Assembly: GCF_000199675.1 (NCBI RefSeq) | Contig: NC_014960.1 | Location: 1,240,001-1,304,000, forward strand | Source: Anaerolinea thermophila UNI-1 | GTDB taxonomy: Bacteria; Chloroflexota; Anaerolineae; Anaerolineales; Anaerolineaceae | Direction of reading: 5' to 3' | DNA: 64,000 nt | Part shown: positions 56,915-64,000 of the stretch, piece by piece | How positions within the stretch are numbered: the stretch's first letter is position 1 | Layout of the letters: each line of letters begins with the position of its first letter | Program-made: the position numbers and the translations under genes | Notes under the pieces: model-generated | Seen by the model: only the letters and a program-made list of their open reading frames with translations | The model's database searches: none | Told to the model about the DNA's origin: nothing

Positions 56915-58099
56915 TCAGGATAATGTATCGAGAATTTTTCGCATTTCTTCTTCTTCGCGGGATTGCTCCCGGAAGTATTGTATCATGAAGGCAGAGCGTC
57001 TCAGGCGCAAAGCCATGGGCGCCACCATCTTGATGTCTTCCATGGTTACAGTGGTTCTTCCATCCGCGGCGGCATAGGCGCGGGCGGCTTCAAACAGGGT
57101 AATCTCTGCTCGGAGGGACTCCACCTGAAATTGTCTTACCAGTTCTGAACCCGCGCGGGCGACCTCGGTAGGAATCTCTACTTTGGACAAGAGGGAACGC
57201 GCTACCTGAATCTCGGCTCGTGCCTGGGCAGTTTCTTCAGCATACTGGGCAACGGTTGCGCGGGGATTCAGCCGGTACGCGCGAGCGCGGCGGTAGGCTT
57301 CCAATCGCTCGTCAAGGTTATCTAACCCGTGTACGACCACCCGTAGCCCGAAACGATCCATGATTTGAGGCCTGAGGTTGCCTTCTTCAGGGTTCATCGA
57401 ACCTACCAGAGTGAATCGCGAGCGGTAGGTTGCAGCCACCAGATTGCGCCGCAGAGTATAGGTTCCCGAAGATGCCGCATCCAGAATGGCGTTGATGATG
57501 TCATCGCTTAGCAGGTTGACTTCATCCACATACAGCACATTCTGGTCAGCCTGAGCCAGAATGCCCCGGCGAATGCGCATGCGCAGGTGTCCGGGAGCGT
57601 GTTCATCCAGGGCGCCCACCACATCTTCCAGTTTGGCGTTTAGAGGCAATTCAATCAGGCGAACTCGGTCCGTCCGAGTGAGAGGGATGCCTTCGGCGTA
57701 TTTCTTGGCGCAATCAGGACAAACCGCATCCATTCCACCCTGTTCAATATCTTCTGGCAGACATCCGTAAAAACAGGTGCTGCGCTGCACCTCCGGGAGC
57801 AGGTCTATCAAACTGCGGGCAGTGGTGGTCTTTCCCGTTCCGCGCGGTCCAATAAGCAACACCCCATTCACCAGGGGGTTGATGATAGCAAGCAAAAGTG
57901 CCAGTTTCATTTCCTGCTGACCGACCAGTGCCAGGAATGGAAACGGCATGATCTCTGCCAGTCCAGCGTCTTCGCGGTTGACTTCGGACTGGAAGGCTTT
58001 GCCGCTAACCAGATCGACCAGTTCTTTGAGCGATTTGACTGTACGGGTCAGCAGGTAATCTTTTGGCTCAGGAATCTCGAATGAAGGATGCTCGGACAT
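56915..58099 (-). CDS. Magnesium-chelatase-I-like AAA+ ATPase
   Basis: The 394-residue AAA+ protein matches the ChlI/BchI family. Walker A is GPRGTGKTTTA (K90), Walker B VLYVDEVNLL, sensor I SMNPEEGNLRPQIMDRFGLRV. A four-cysteine cluster C109, C113, C127, C130 (CFYGC...CPDC) probably binds zinc and is common in non-photosynthetic members. ChlI normally powers metal insertion into tetrapyrroles with ChlD and ChlH. Neither is present in the window, nor any bacteriochlorophyll gene, so it may serve a CobN-type chelatase or a VWA-partner remodelling role. It lies four bases after the GtrA-like gene. Confidence 0.9.
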   Translation of the reverse strand: MSEHPSFEIPEPKDYLLTRTVKSLKELVDLVSGKAFQSEVNREDAGLAEIMPFPFLALVGQQEMKLALLLAIINPLVNGVLLIGPRGTGKTTTARSLIDLLPEVQRSTCFYGCLPEDIEQGGMDAVCPDCAKKYAEGIPLTRTDRVRLIELPLNAKLEDVVGALDEHAPGHLRMRIRRGILAQADQNVLYVDEVNLLSDDIINAILDAASSGTYTLRRNLVAATYRSRFTLVGSMNPEEGNLRPQIMDRFGLRVVVHGLDNLDERLEAYRRARAYRLNPRATVAQYAEETAQARAEIQVARSLLSKVEIPTEVARAGSELVRQFQVESLRAEITLFEAARAYAAADGRTTVTMEDIKMVAPMALRLRRSAFMIQYFREQSREEEEMRKILDTLS

Positions 58100-58103
58100 A
58101 TCT

Positions 58104-58559
58104 TTAGTTTACATCATTATATGTCCAGAAGCGATTGGCAAAGAAGTTCCACATCATCACTACCAGCACGGCAATTGCCAAGGTGACATTGTGTCCCGCA
58201 AAAGTGGGGGTAAAAATGAAGGAACGTGGCAAAATGCGGGTAAACAGGTTGATCATTGGGATTTCCAGTGTCGCTACCATGGGGATGCGAATTCCCAATC
58301 CAATTGCGCTGACCAGAGCGAATTGTGCCAGTTGTTGTGAGAGTTGCTTGCTTCGAGAGTCCGGGTATGTCCAGAAACGGTTCCAGGTAAAGTTGCTGAT
58401 GACAGCAGCAGTGAATGAAAGCGCGCTTGCCCAGACGGCCGGCATCCCCAGAAAAGCAATAGAGAGGTTGAACAGCCCAAAATCCACGATCGCGCCGATA
58501 ACGCCCACGACGGCAAACTTGAGAAAACGCTCACGTTCTCGTGGATTGGACAAAATCAT
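58104..58559 (-). CDS. GtrA-like membrane protein
   Basis: The 151-residue protein has four membrane helices and the GtrA signatures FAVVGVIGAIVDFGLFN (first helix), AVISNFTWNRFWTY near residue 65, and NFFANRFWTYNDV at the C-terminus. GtrA proteins are thought to flip polyprenyl-phosphate-linked sugars. The start at 58559 is chosen because its ATG overlaps the stop of the upstream epimerase-like gene (ATGA). The link with a UDP-sugar enzyme and with the GT-C genes elsewhere in the window fits a surface-polysaccharide role. Confidence 0.9.
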   Translation of the reverse strand: MILSNPRERERFLKFAVVGVIGAIVDFGLFNLSIAFLGMPAVWASALSFTAAVISNFTWNRFWTYPDSRSKQLSQQLAQFALVSAIGLGIRIPMVATLEIPMINLFTRILPRSFIFTPTFAGHNVTLAIAVLVVMMWNFFANRFWTYNDVN

Positions 58560-59521
58560 GAAGAAAGCCCCATCTTTTGACTGAAATATGGAATGGTTCG
58601 CTGAATGCCTTCGGCTAAAGATATTTTCGGTTCCCATTTTAAAATCTGCCTTGCACGAGTAATATCAGGTTGACGTCGCTGTGGGTCATCCCCTAACCGC
58701 GAGGCAGGTTGGAAAACAACCCCTGCCGGGTTTCCTACAATTTGGTTGATAGTTTGCGCAAATTCAAGAATAGTCGTCTCGGTGGGATTCCCAATATTGA
58801 CGGGGTTGTGCTCATCAGAGAGAAGTAAACGGTAGATCCCCTCAATCAGGTCATCCACGTAACAGAAACTGCGCGTTTGTGAGCCGTCGCCGTAAATGGT
58901 CAGCGGTTCGTGGCGCAGGGCTTGCTGGATGAAATTTGGCACGACCCGTCCATCATCCAGGCGCATTCGGGGCCCATAAGTGTTAAAAATGCGCACAATG
59001 CGGGTATCAATGCCGTGGTAGCGGTGATATGCCATGGTTAAGGCTTCGGCAAAGCGTTTGGCTTCATCATACACGGAACGCACCCCAATCGGATCCACGT
59101 GCCCCCAGTAACTTTCTTTTTGAGGGTGCTCCAGAGGATCGCCGTAAATTTCGCTGGTAGAAGCCAGCAGATATTTAGCCCGATGAGCGCGTGCCACTCC
59201 CAACGTATTATGGGTTCCCAGTGCGCCAGCTTTCATAGTCTGAATAGGCAGATTGGTGTACCCATAGGGGGAATTGGGATTCGGACTCGCGGGTGAGGCA
59301 AAATGAAGCACCGCATCGACCTTGCCGGGCACAAAAATGAAATTTGATACGTCATGGCGAATGAACAAAAAATTCGGGTTTCCAGCCAGGTGAGCCAGGT
59401 TGTCCGGGCTGCCCGTGATGAAGTTGTCCATTCCGATGACAAAATGCCCCTCCTTAATTAGACGATCACATAAGTGAGAACCAAGGAATCCGGCGGCGCC
59501 GGTAACTAAAATGCGCATCAT
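58556..59521 (-). CDS. UDP-glucuronate decarboxylase-like SDR enzyme
   Basis: The 321-residue extended short-chain dehydrogenase has the NAD-binding GAAGFLGSHL near residue 9, DNFITGSPDNLAHL, VLHFASPASP, STSEIYGDPLEHPQKESYWGHVDPIGVRSVYDEAKRFAEAL with the catalytic Tyr-x-x-x-Lys, and RIFNTYGPRMRLDDGRVVPNFIQQAL. These match UXS-type UDP-glucuronate decarboxylases, which make UDP-xylose; the E-x-Y-G-D-P and R-x-x-Y-D-E-A-K patterns are specific to that group. The start at 59521 overlaps the preceding stop as TAATG. Overlaps the GtrA-like gene by four bases. Confidence 0.9.
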   Translation of the reverse strand: MMRILVTGAAGFLGSHLCDRLIKEGHFVIGMDNFITGSPDNLAHLAGNPNFLFIRHDVSNFIFVPGKVDAVLHFASPASPNPNSPYGYTNLPIQTMKAGALGTHNTLGVARAHRAKYLLASTSEIYGDPLEHPQKESYWGHVDPIGVRSVYDEAKRFAEALTMAYHRYHGIDTRIVRIFNTYGPRMRLDDGRVVPNFIQQALRHEPLTIYGDGSQTRSFCYVDDLIEGIYRLLLSDEHNPVNIGNPTETTILEFAQTINQIVGNPAGVVFQPASRLGDDPQRRQPDITRARQILKWEPKISLAEGIQRTIPYFSQKMGLSS

Positions 59522-61134
59522 TACCAATCCACCTTTTCTATTAATCCATCTCCGGTGATTTGAAGGGCTTCACCGGTTTGAGGGTGCACGAGGAACAGGT
59601 TCTTCTGGTAGATGACCGCCAGACGATACGTTCCATCTTCAAATGGTTCTGGAGACCAGACCACTTCCTGAGGATCCAGCCCAAGTTTCCCTTCTTCCGG
59701 GAAAACTTGCTGGTTGTTGGAGCCATCTCGATCCATAACAGCCAGGCGGTAACGTCCACTGTCTCCCTGTTCGCTGGAGATGTTGTTCAGATAAGCCACC
59801 TGATAACTTCCGTCTGTATTGCGTGGCGAGACCACAGGATAAGAGAACATTCCGGATTTTTCCACAATCTTGATGAGTGTACCACTATTGACTATATAAG
59901 CGCTTAAGTCAAAATACGGGGAAGTTTCGGCATTATCCTGCCCTGGGCGTGGTGCGTGTGTCAGCGTGTACAGCACCTGATGATTGGGTGACCAGGCAAG
60001 TGCAGGCACCCATGCCCAGTCCGAACGTGTTTGATAGGGGGTAATTTTTATCAGTGGAGTGAGTTCCCCGGTTTCCAGATTTACCAGCCCAACGACGTTG
60101 GGTTGAGCATATGCCAGCAAAGCCCCATCCGGAGACCAGGCAAACTGGGTGCCCCACCAACCAAAAGCCCCCCCGTAGTTTGCTTCTACCAGCGTGGTGG
60201 TTTCCAGAATGATTCCGCTGGGGCTGTAACGGGTTAGGACCAGGTCATTATTGGCTTGCCATCCCGGCGCGGTGGTGCGCGGCTCTACGGTTGAGTAAGT
60301 GATGCTCAGCCCCTGTCCTGGAACCCAATCGGCAAAGTGAATGATGTTCTTTGCCCTCAAGTTGACCGGTTGGGCTTCAGAGTCGGTCAGGTTAAGCATC
60401 CACAAGGTGTTAATTTCCTTTCCCGGTTCTGTGGAAGAACGCCGCGTAAAGAGCAACCATTCTTTGTTGGGAGAAAGAGAAAAGATGCGTCCGTCTAAAT
60501 CGCCACTGGTGACCAACGGACGCCGGTTGCCGGTGTTTCCTTCCATAAGCCAGGCATTGCCGCCCGAAAGGTACACCAACCGTCCCGGAATGCTGGTGGG
60601 TGTGAAGGGACGCTGAACCCCTACCATCTTGATTTCGGGGCGCGGCTCAACAATGCGTACTTCTTTCACCACACTGCGCGAAACTTCCTGTCCATCTTCG
60701 TAGAGGATACGAATCGTGCGCTCCAGTTTTCCATTGCTCCCTGCCTGAATGATCATCGTGCGGTTTTCCGGAAGCGACTCATTCTGTACTGTTTGACTGT
60801 CAAAGGGAATAGTGATTTCCTCCACCTTCAATTCTTCGCGCACGCGAATGACTCGCACGCTTTCCCCATTTTTCAGCACAGTATAGCCTGGCGGTTCCAG
60901 CCGATCCAGCGCTTCGAGAGCAACGCCGGCTTTCTCTATGGCATTTTGTACGGTTGTTCCTGCGGGCACTTGCAAAGATAGAGCCTGTCCATCCACCACA
61001 ATCTGCACGGTGTAATTCTCAACCGGGGTACCGGGATTGAGAGAACAGGCGCTTAAAATCCATCCAAACAGCAGGACTATCCATCCCATCAGATTGATGC
61101 GCAGAGTAGAGCGGAAAGATGTCAAGAACCTCAT
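59521..61134 (-). CDS. Lipoprotein with ubiquitin-like/G5 region and TolB-like propeller
   Basis: The 537-residue protein has a lipoprotein signal (IVLLFGWILSAC, C30), a YTVQIVVDGQALSLQVPAGTTVQNAIEKAGV region (DUF348/ubiquitin-like, residues about 39-100), a G5-type stretch (VEEITIPFDSQTVQNESLP...RTIRILYEDGQEVSRSVVKEVRI, about 104-163), and a C-terminal beta-propeller (about 180-535) with repeated FAWSPDGALLAYA/LAWSPNHQVLYTL-type blades. DUF348 and G5 segments are typical of cell-wall-linked proteins such as resuscitation-promoting factors, but no lytic domain is present here. Function is unknown. TATACC lies five bases before the ATG, suggesting its own leaderless transcript. Confidence 0.82.
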   Translation of the reverse strand: MRFLTSFRSTLRINLMGWIVLLFGWILSACSLNPGTPVENYTVQIVVDGQALSLQVPAGTTVQNAIEKAGVALEALDRLEPPGYTVLKNGESVRVIRVREELKVEEITIPFDSQTVQNESLPENRTMIIQAGSNGKLERTIRILYEDGQEVSRSVVKEVRIVEPRPEIKMVGVQRPFTPTSIPGRLVYLSGGNAWLMEGNTGNRRPLVTSGDLDGRIFSLSPNKEWLLFTRRSSTEPGKEINTLWMLNLTDSEAQPVNLRAKNIIHFADWVPGQGLSITYSTVEPRTTAPGWQANNDLVLTRYSPSGIILETTTLVEANYGGAFGWWGTQFAWSPDGALLAYAQPNVVGLVNLETGELTPLIKITPYQTRSDWAWVPALAWSPNHQVLYTLTHAPRPGQDNAETSPYFDLSAYIVNSGTLIKIVEKSGMFSYPVVSPRNTDGSYQVAYLNNISSEQGDSGRYRLAVMDRDGSNNQQVFPEEGKLGLDPQEVVWSPEPFEDGTYRLAVIYQKNLFLVHPQTGEALQITGDGLIEKVDW

Positions 61135-61162
61135 AATCAGGTATAATCCTGCCTCGAAGGAA

Positions 61163-61714
61163 TTACTGTAGGGAGCCTGTGATAGAAAGTTGTCCATCTT
61201 CTACCCGGACTTCCTCGATGTTCAACGGCTTACCCTGGATAGTGGTTAGTTGTTGGATGCGTTCGTTGACAACCTGGCTGATGGCGTTGACGGTCTTTTC
61301 AGGAAGCGGCAGAGACCCAATCTTGGCGGAGACTACTTGCATTTGCAGGGCACCTGCCGAGACATAGGGTTCAAAAATCACCTCTACCTGTGAATTCATA
61401 ATACCCGTAGAGGTTGTGCCGGTAAGTCGAATGCGATTTTCCTGAAAGTCAACCTGAAGATTTTGCAGGTTGTTTTCAGAAGTTGAAGATTGCTGGCGGA
61501 CAAAAGCGGCGATTTGTTCTTCCGTAATGGTTAAGGTGACCTTGCCAGTGGTTGCCAATTCATTCAGGGCTTGAGCCAGTTGGCCTTCCAGCGAAGTAGA
61601 GGGAGTGGATACAGAGGATAGAGTGGGTTGAACGCGTTGAGGAAGGTTGCAAGCCAGGCTCAACGTAATACACAAGCCAAAAAACAGAAGGATTTTTTTC
61701 ATCGCTTTGCTCAT
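61163..61714 (-). CDS. Lipoprotein of unknown function
   Basis: The 183-residue protein has a lipoprotein signal (KKILLFFGLCITLSLAC, lipidation near C22) and a folded part that contains an EGQLAQALNELATTGKVTLTITEEQIAAFV helix-strand region, NLQVDFQENRIRLTG and LQMQVVSAKIGSLPLPEKTVNAISQVVNERIQQL. This recalls LmeA/YpmS-type lipid-binding beta-barrel proteins but the match is weak. The start at 61714 is the first ATG giving a full signal; a TTG at 61738 also exists, nearer to a reverse-strand TATAAT. It lies 28 bases before the G5/propeller lipoprotein. Confidence 0.7.
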   Translation of the reverse strand: MSKAMKKILLFFGLCITLSLACNLPQRVQPTLSSVSTPSTSLEGQLAQALNELATTGKVTLTITEEQIAAFVRQQSSTSENNLQNLQVDFQENRIRLTGTTSTGIMNSQVEVIFEPYVSAGALQMQVVSAKIGSLPLPEKTVNAISQVVNERIQQLTTIQGKPLNIEEVRVEDGQLSITGSLQ

Positions 61715-61741
61715 AACATAACCATAAATTGATGACAACCA

Positions 61742-61747
61742 ATTATA
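61742..61747 (-). promoter_or_regulatory. -10 box in the lipoprotein/scpB divergent gap
   Basis: TATAAT reads on the reverse strand 27 bases upstream of the lipoprotein ATG and just before the scpB ATG at 61750. The opposite strand reads TATAGC ending at the scpB start, so part of the same A/T stretch may also serve scpB, but that is uncertain. Confidence 0.45.
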
Positions 61748-61749
61748 GC

Positions 61750-62325
61750 ATGAGTGAAAAACAGACTCTTAACAATCCTGTAAGCCCAATCCTGCCGATG
61801 GTGGAAGCCCTGCTTTTTGTCGCTCCCGGTCCGGTTACTTCAACGCAACTGGCTCAGGCGCTGGAAGTGCCGGTAGAAATGGTGGAAGAAGCCTTGCAGG
61901 CACTGCAGCAAACTTATCAGCAGGGGCGTGGGCTAAGCCTGCAATGGCATTCTGGTAGAGTGCAGTTGACTACTGCCCCGCATACAGCAGAGGCAGTAGA
62001 GCGTTTCCTTGGACTGGAAGCCACAGCCCGCCTGAGCCGTGCGGCGCTGGAGACCCTGGCAATTATTGCCTATCGTCAGCCGATTACTCGCCCGGCAATT
62101 GACGCCATTCGCGGCGTCAACAGTGATGGAGTCTTAAAGAGTCTGTTAAACAAGGGGCTGGTGGAAGAAGTTGGTCGGGCAGAGGCTCCCGGACGTCCCA
62201 TTCTGTATGGGACGACCAGCGAGTTTCTCCAACATTTTGGATTATCTTCCTTGAAGGACTTACCCCCTTACGATCAGCAAGAAGAAGAAACTTCCAAACA
62301 GGAAAATTTGATTTTGAAGGACTGA
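61750..62325 (+). CDS. scpB: Segregation and condensation protein B
   Basis: The 191-residue protein is ScpB, the kleisin-associated winged-helix subunit of the bacterial SMC condensin that organises the chromosome. Conserved features: MVEALLFVAPGPVTSTQLAQAL at the first winged helix, LSRAALETLAIIAYRQPITRPAIDAIRGVNSDGVLKSLLNKGLVEEVGRAEAPGRPILYGTT (residues about 95-165). The start at 61750 is preferred; an in-frame ATG at 61729 exists and neither has a clear ribosome-binding site. No scpA is visible in the window. It is followed after seven bases by the pseudouridine synthase gene, a pairing common in bacteria. Confidence 0.92.
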   Translation: MSEKQTLNNPVSPILPMVEALLFVAPGPVTSTQLAQALEVPVEMVEEALQALQQTYQQGRGLSLQWHSGRVQLTTAPHTAEAVERFLGLEATARLSRAALETLAIIAYRQPITRPAIDAIRGVNSDGVLKSLLNKGLVEEVGRAEAPGRPILYGTTSEFLQHFGLSSLKDLPPYDQQEEETSKQENLILKD

Positions 62326-62332
62326 AGACCAT

Positions 62333-63070
62333 ATGGCAGAAGAACGGGTACAGAAAATCCTTGCACGTGCAGGTTACGGCTCACGTCGTGCCTGTGAGGA
62401 ATTGATTCTGGCGGGTAGGGTAAAAATCAACGGACAAACAGCAGTGTTGGGTTCGAAAGCCGACCCCAGCCGGGATCAGATTCTTGTGGATGGACAGAAA
62501 ATCCCTCTCCAACCCCCACCGGTATATATCATGTTGCATAAACCCCAGGGGGTCCTTTCGGATGTGGAAGTACATAAAGACCCCCGACCGACCGTGCGCG
62601 ATTTAGTGCCGGTGGAAGGACATTTATTCTCGGTGGGCAGGCTGGACTACGAAAGCGAAGGATTGATTTTACTCACCAATGACGGCGAACTGGCGAATCG
62701 CCTCACTCACCCGCGTTACGGGCACGAGAAAGAGTACCGTGTGCTGGTTGGCACACGCCCGGATGAGCGTCAGTTGGAAGCCTGGCGACATGGGGTGGTC
62801 CTGGAAGATGGCTATCGTACGGCGCCAGCGCAGGTACGGGTGGAAGGTGTTGCTGGAAAAGGGGCATGGTTACGGGTGATTCTGCGAGAAGGGCGAAAGC
62901 GCCAGATCCGCGAGATGGGACGGTTGACCGGTTTACCGGTTTTGCGGATCATTCGTATTCGAATTGGAAGTTTGCTCTTGGGCGATTTGAAACCGGGTGA
63001 GTGGCGCTACCTTACCCCTCAGGAAGTACGTTTGCTCAAAGCCGGTGTATCTTCCTCTGCGCGTTCATAG
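62333..63070 (+). CDS. rluB: RluB/RsuA-type rRNA pseudouridine synthase
   Basis: The 245-residue protein has an S4 RNA-binding domain (residues 1-60: RVQKILARAGYGSRRACEELILAGRVKING) and a RsuA/RluB catalytic domain with D105 in GRLDYESEGLILLTNDG. The LREGRKRQIREMG block near residue 185 and the L-x-L-L-G-x-L-x-x-G-E-W-R end are also typical. It isomerises a uridine in rRNA, probably 23S rRNA as for RluB, which is often next to scpB. GAAGGACTGAAG serves as a ribosome-binding site. A bidirectional hairpin follows. Confidence 0.93.
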   Translation: MAEERVQKILARAGYGSRRACEELILAGRVKINGQTAVLGSKADPSRDQILVDGQKIPLQPPPVYIMLHKPQGVLSDVEVHKDPRPTVRDLVPVEGHLFSVGRLDYESEGLILLTNDGELANRLTHPRYGHEKEYRVLVGTRPDERQLEAWRHGVVLEDGYRTAPAQVRVEGVAGKGAWLRVILREGRKRQIREMGRLTGLPVLRIIRIRIGSLLLGDLKPGEWRYLTPQEVRLLKAGVSSSARS

Positions 63071-63094
63071 TCCTATAAGGGTTTCCGTGAAAGC

Positions 63095-63124
63095 ATGCCT
63101 CCCGCTTTCAAAAGCGGGAGGCAT
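63095..63124. terminator. Bidirectional terminator
   Basis: ATGCCTCCCGCTT (63095-63107) pairs with AAGCGGGAGGCAT (63112-63124) around a four-base loop. It stands between two convergent genes, and a CTGTTTTATT tail follows on the forward strand. No clear T run is seen in the other direction. Confidence 0.78.
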
Positions 63125-63129
63125 CTGTT

Positions 63130-63864
63130 TTATTCAGATGGCAAGACCTCAATAATTTTTTGTATCTGTTCTGGCGGGAACACCTGCTGTTTAGCCCGCT
63201 TTCTTACAAAGTCCTTCAATTTCTCTACATGCACAGCAGGATAGGGGGCATTGTCCATTCGATCCAGTTGCACATCGGGGTGGGTGAACACCAGGACTAC
63301 ATTGGCTTGGGGCAATTGTTCATCAGACAGGGTTTTCTTGACAAACTTGTCCCAGTCCATCAGCGCGGCTTCAGCATCCAGTTCAGGCCTTCCTATACTT
63401 TCCTGACCAAATAGTCGGGCTAACCATGAGACACCATGCTGGCGGTAACGGTTTTTCTCAAAGGTGATGAATCCTTTCTGGTAAAAAGGAACCAGCAACC
63501 AGATACCCGAAGGGCCAATCAGCAAATGTGATACAGGCCCTTGATAGTGGTAAAGATGATAGCGGTCATCCAGCCCTTTGAGACTGGAAGTAATCGCCTC
63601 ATCCAGAGGAATTTTGCCAAACCGGTTGCCAAAGTAAAGACTGATTTGGGTCAGAATCAGCCCAACAAACATTGCGCCATAGGAAAGGGTAAGATATCTC
63701 TCGCTCTCTGGTGTTGTCATGATGGCTGGGTCTTTGAAAGAAGCAATGATCTGGTTCAAAGCCAGCACAAACCCGCCGACCAGAACTGCCAGTGCAACGA
63801 AAGACGTGTATTGTCCAATTTTCTGATTACGCTGGACTTTTTTCTCATCACGAAGAACGTTCAT
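63130..63864 (-). CDS. Membrane protein with NERD-like domain
   Basis: The 244-residue protein has two membrane helices (residues about 18-42 and 62-82) and a C-terminal soluble region. This carries YHYQGPVSHLLIGPSGIWLLVPFYQKGFITFE (about 104-136), which fits the NERD fold (G-P-x-G-I/V-x-x-L/V core), followed by a helical linker, NVVLVFTHPDVQLD and VHVEKLKDFVRKRAK. NERD domains are nuclease-related; the acidic catalytic set is not clearly present here, so activity is doubtful. It lies 24 bases after the gene entering from the right. Confidence 0.65.
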   Translation of the reverse strand: MNVLRDEKKVQRNQKIGQYTSFVALAVLVGGFVLALNQIIASFKDPAIMTTPESERYLTLSYGAMFVGLILTQISLYFGNRFGKIPLDEAITSSLKGLDDRYHLYHYQGPVSHLLIGPSGIWLLVPFYQKGFITFEKNRYRQHGVSWLARLFGQESIGRPELDAEAALMDWDKFVKKTLSDEQLPQANVVLVFTHPDVQLDRMDNAPYPAVHVEKLKDFVRKRAKQQVFPPEQIQKIIEVLPSE

Positions 63865-63888
63865 GGATTCAGATACTCCCTGTAGGTA

Positions 63889-64000
63889 TTATTCAGTGGG
63901 TGGGGTAGATGAAAGTTCCTGCTGAATAGCATCGCGCAGGGCGCCGAGCAAGTCTTTCTGAACGGCTTGATGTGCCAGTTTGAGAGCGCTGTAAATCGCC
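63889..64000 (-). CDS. C-terminal end of an unidentified protein
   Basis: The gene enters from the right edge and ends at 63889. The 36 visible residues read AIYSALKLAHQAVQKDLLGA followed by LRDAIQQELSSTPPTE. This is a helical, mostly polar end without a recognisable domain. It precedes the NERD-like gene on the same strand by 24 bases, so they may be co-transcribed. No family can be named from this fragment. Confidence 0.6.
   Translation of the reverse strand, partial: AIYSALKLAHQAVQKDLLGALRDAIQQELSSTPPTE

Noticed and set aside
1..64000. CRISPR arrays, phage genes, toxin-antitoxin or restriction systems
   Set aside because: No regularly spaced repeats, cas genes, phage structural genes or recognisable defence modules were seen on either strand.

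Overview
This 64 kb window looks like chromosome from a member of the Chloroflexota, most likely class Anaerolineae. That is an inference from gene content and style: runs of polytopic GT-C glycosyltransferase-like proteins, Thr/Pro-linker lipoproteins, a RodA-PBP fusion next to two FHA proteins, a G5/propeller lipoprotein, PPi-type phosphofructokinase, and many -10 hexamers placed directly before start codons. No rRNA or marker gene here settles the taxonomy. Genes are densely packed with many 4-base ATGA or GTGA overlaps, and no gene-free stretch exceeds 300 bases.

Layout. 1-8.5 kb: 5' end of a GH1 beta-glucosidase, an orphan msrQ, and a minus-strand run ftcD - capA-like lipoprotein - dcd - Nudix. 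Two apparently identical 918-bp IS4-type elements, each with its own 9-bp target duplication, flank this stretch. One sits in the 63-bp msrQ/membrane-protein divergent promoter and the other splits an SRAP (YedK/HMCES-type) gene. 8.5-14 kb: an 1819-residue hybrid histidine kinase coupled to the broken SRAP gene, then tRNA-Glu. 14.2-18.6 kb: a minus-strand run with a family 5 solute-binding protein, an unknown protein, cobalamin adenosyltransferase, DUF554 and a CbiX-like chelatase, plus secG. 18.7-21.1 kb: PHP protein, YbaK deacylase, lipoprotein. 21.1-27.7 kb: archease and RtcB diverge from a tight operon of FhaA-like, FhaB-like, MTA phosphorylase and a RodA-PBP fusion. 27.7-29.8 kb: YyaL-like protein.

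29.9-36.4 kb is a visibly AT-richer sugar-utilisation island: an ArsR-type regulator with a long C-terminal domain, an ABC binding protein, two permeases and two GH43 glycosidases, one predicted outside and one inside the cell. 36.5-51 kb holds a GNAT protein, a nitrilase-family amidase and eight large polytopic GT-C-like membrane proteins. 51-54.4 kb is an operon of a DegS-like soluble histidine kinase, PPi-type phosphofructokinase and class II aldolase. 54.4-61.7 kb carries a Nudix gene and a long minus-strand run: two lipoproteins, a UDP-glucuronate decarboxylase-like enzyme, GtrA-like protein, magnesium-chelatase-I-like ATPase, TPR protein, UroD-family protein and RsmD. The window ends with scpB, an RluB-type pseudouridine synthase, a NERD-like membrane protein and the 3' end of an unknown gene.

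Most noteworthy: (1) fhaA-fhaB-mtnP-rodA/pbpA resembles the actinobacterial fhaA-fhaB-pstP-rodA-pbpA cell-wall cluster, and the PBP half of the fusion has lost its transpeptidase catalytic motifs; (2) archease and fhaA start codons are only 16 bp apart with overlapping -10 boxes, one of several apparently leaderless or bidirectional promoters; (3) the IS insertions split SRAP and may create a hybrid promoter; (4) the carbohydrate-linked ArsR regulator has a clear tandem operator. No CRISPR array, phage or defence island was seen.
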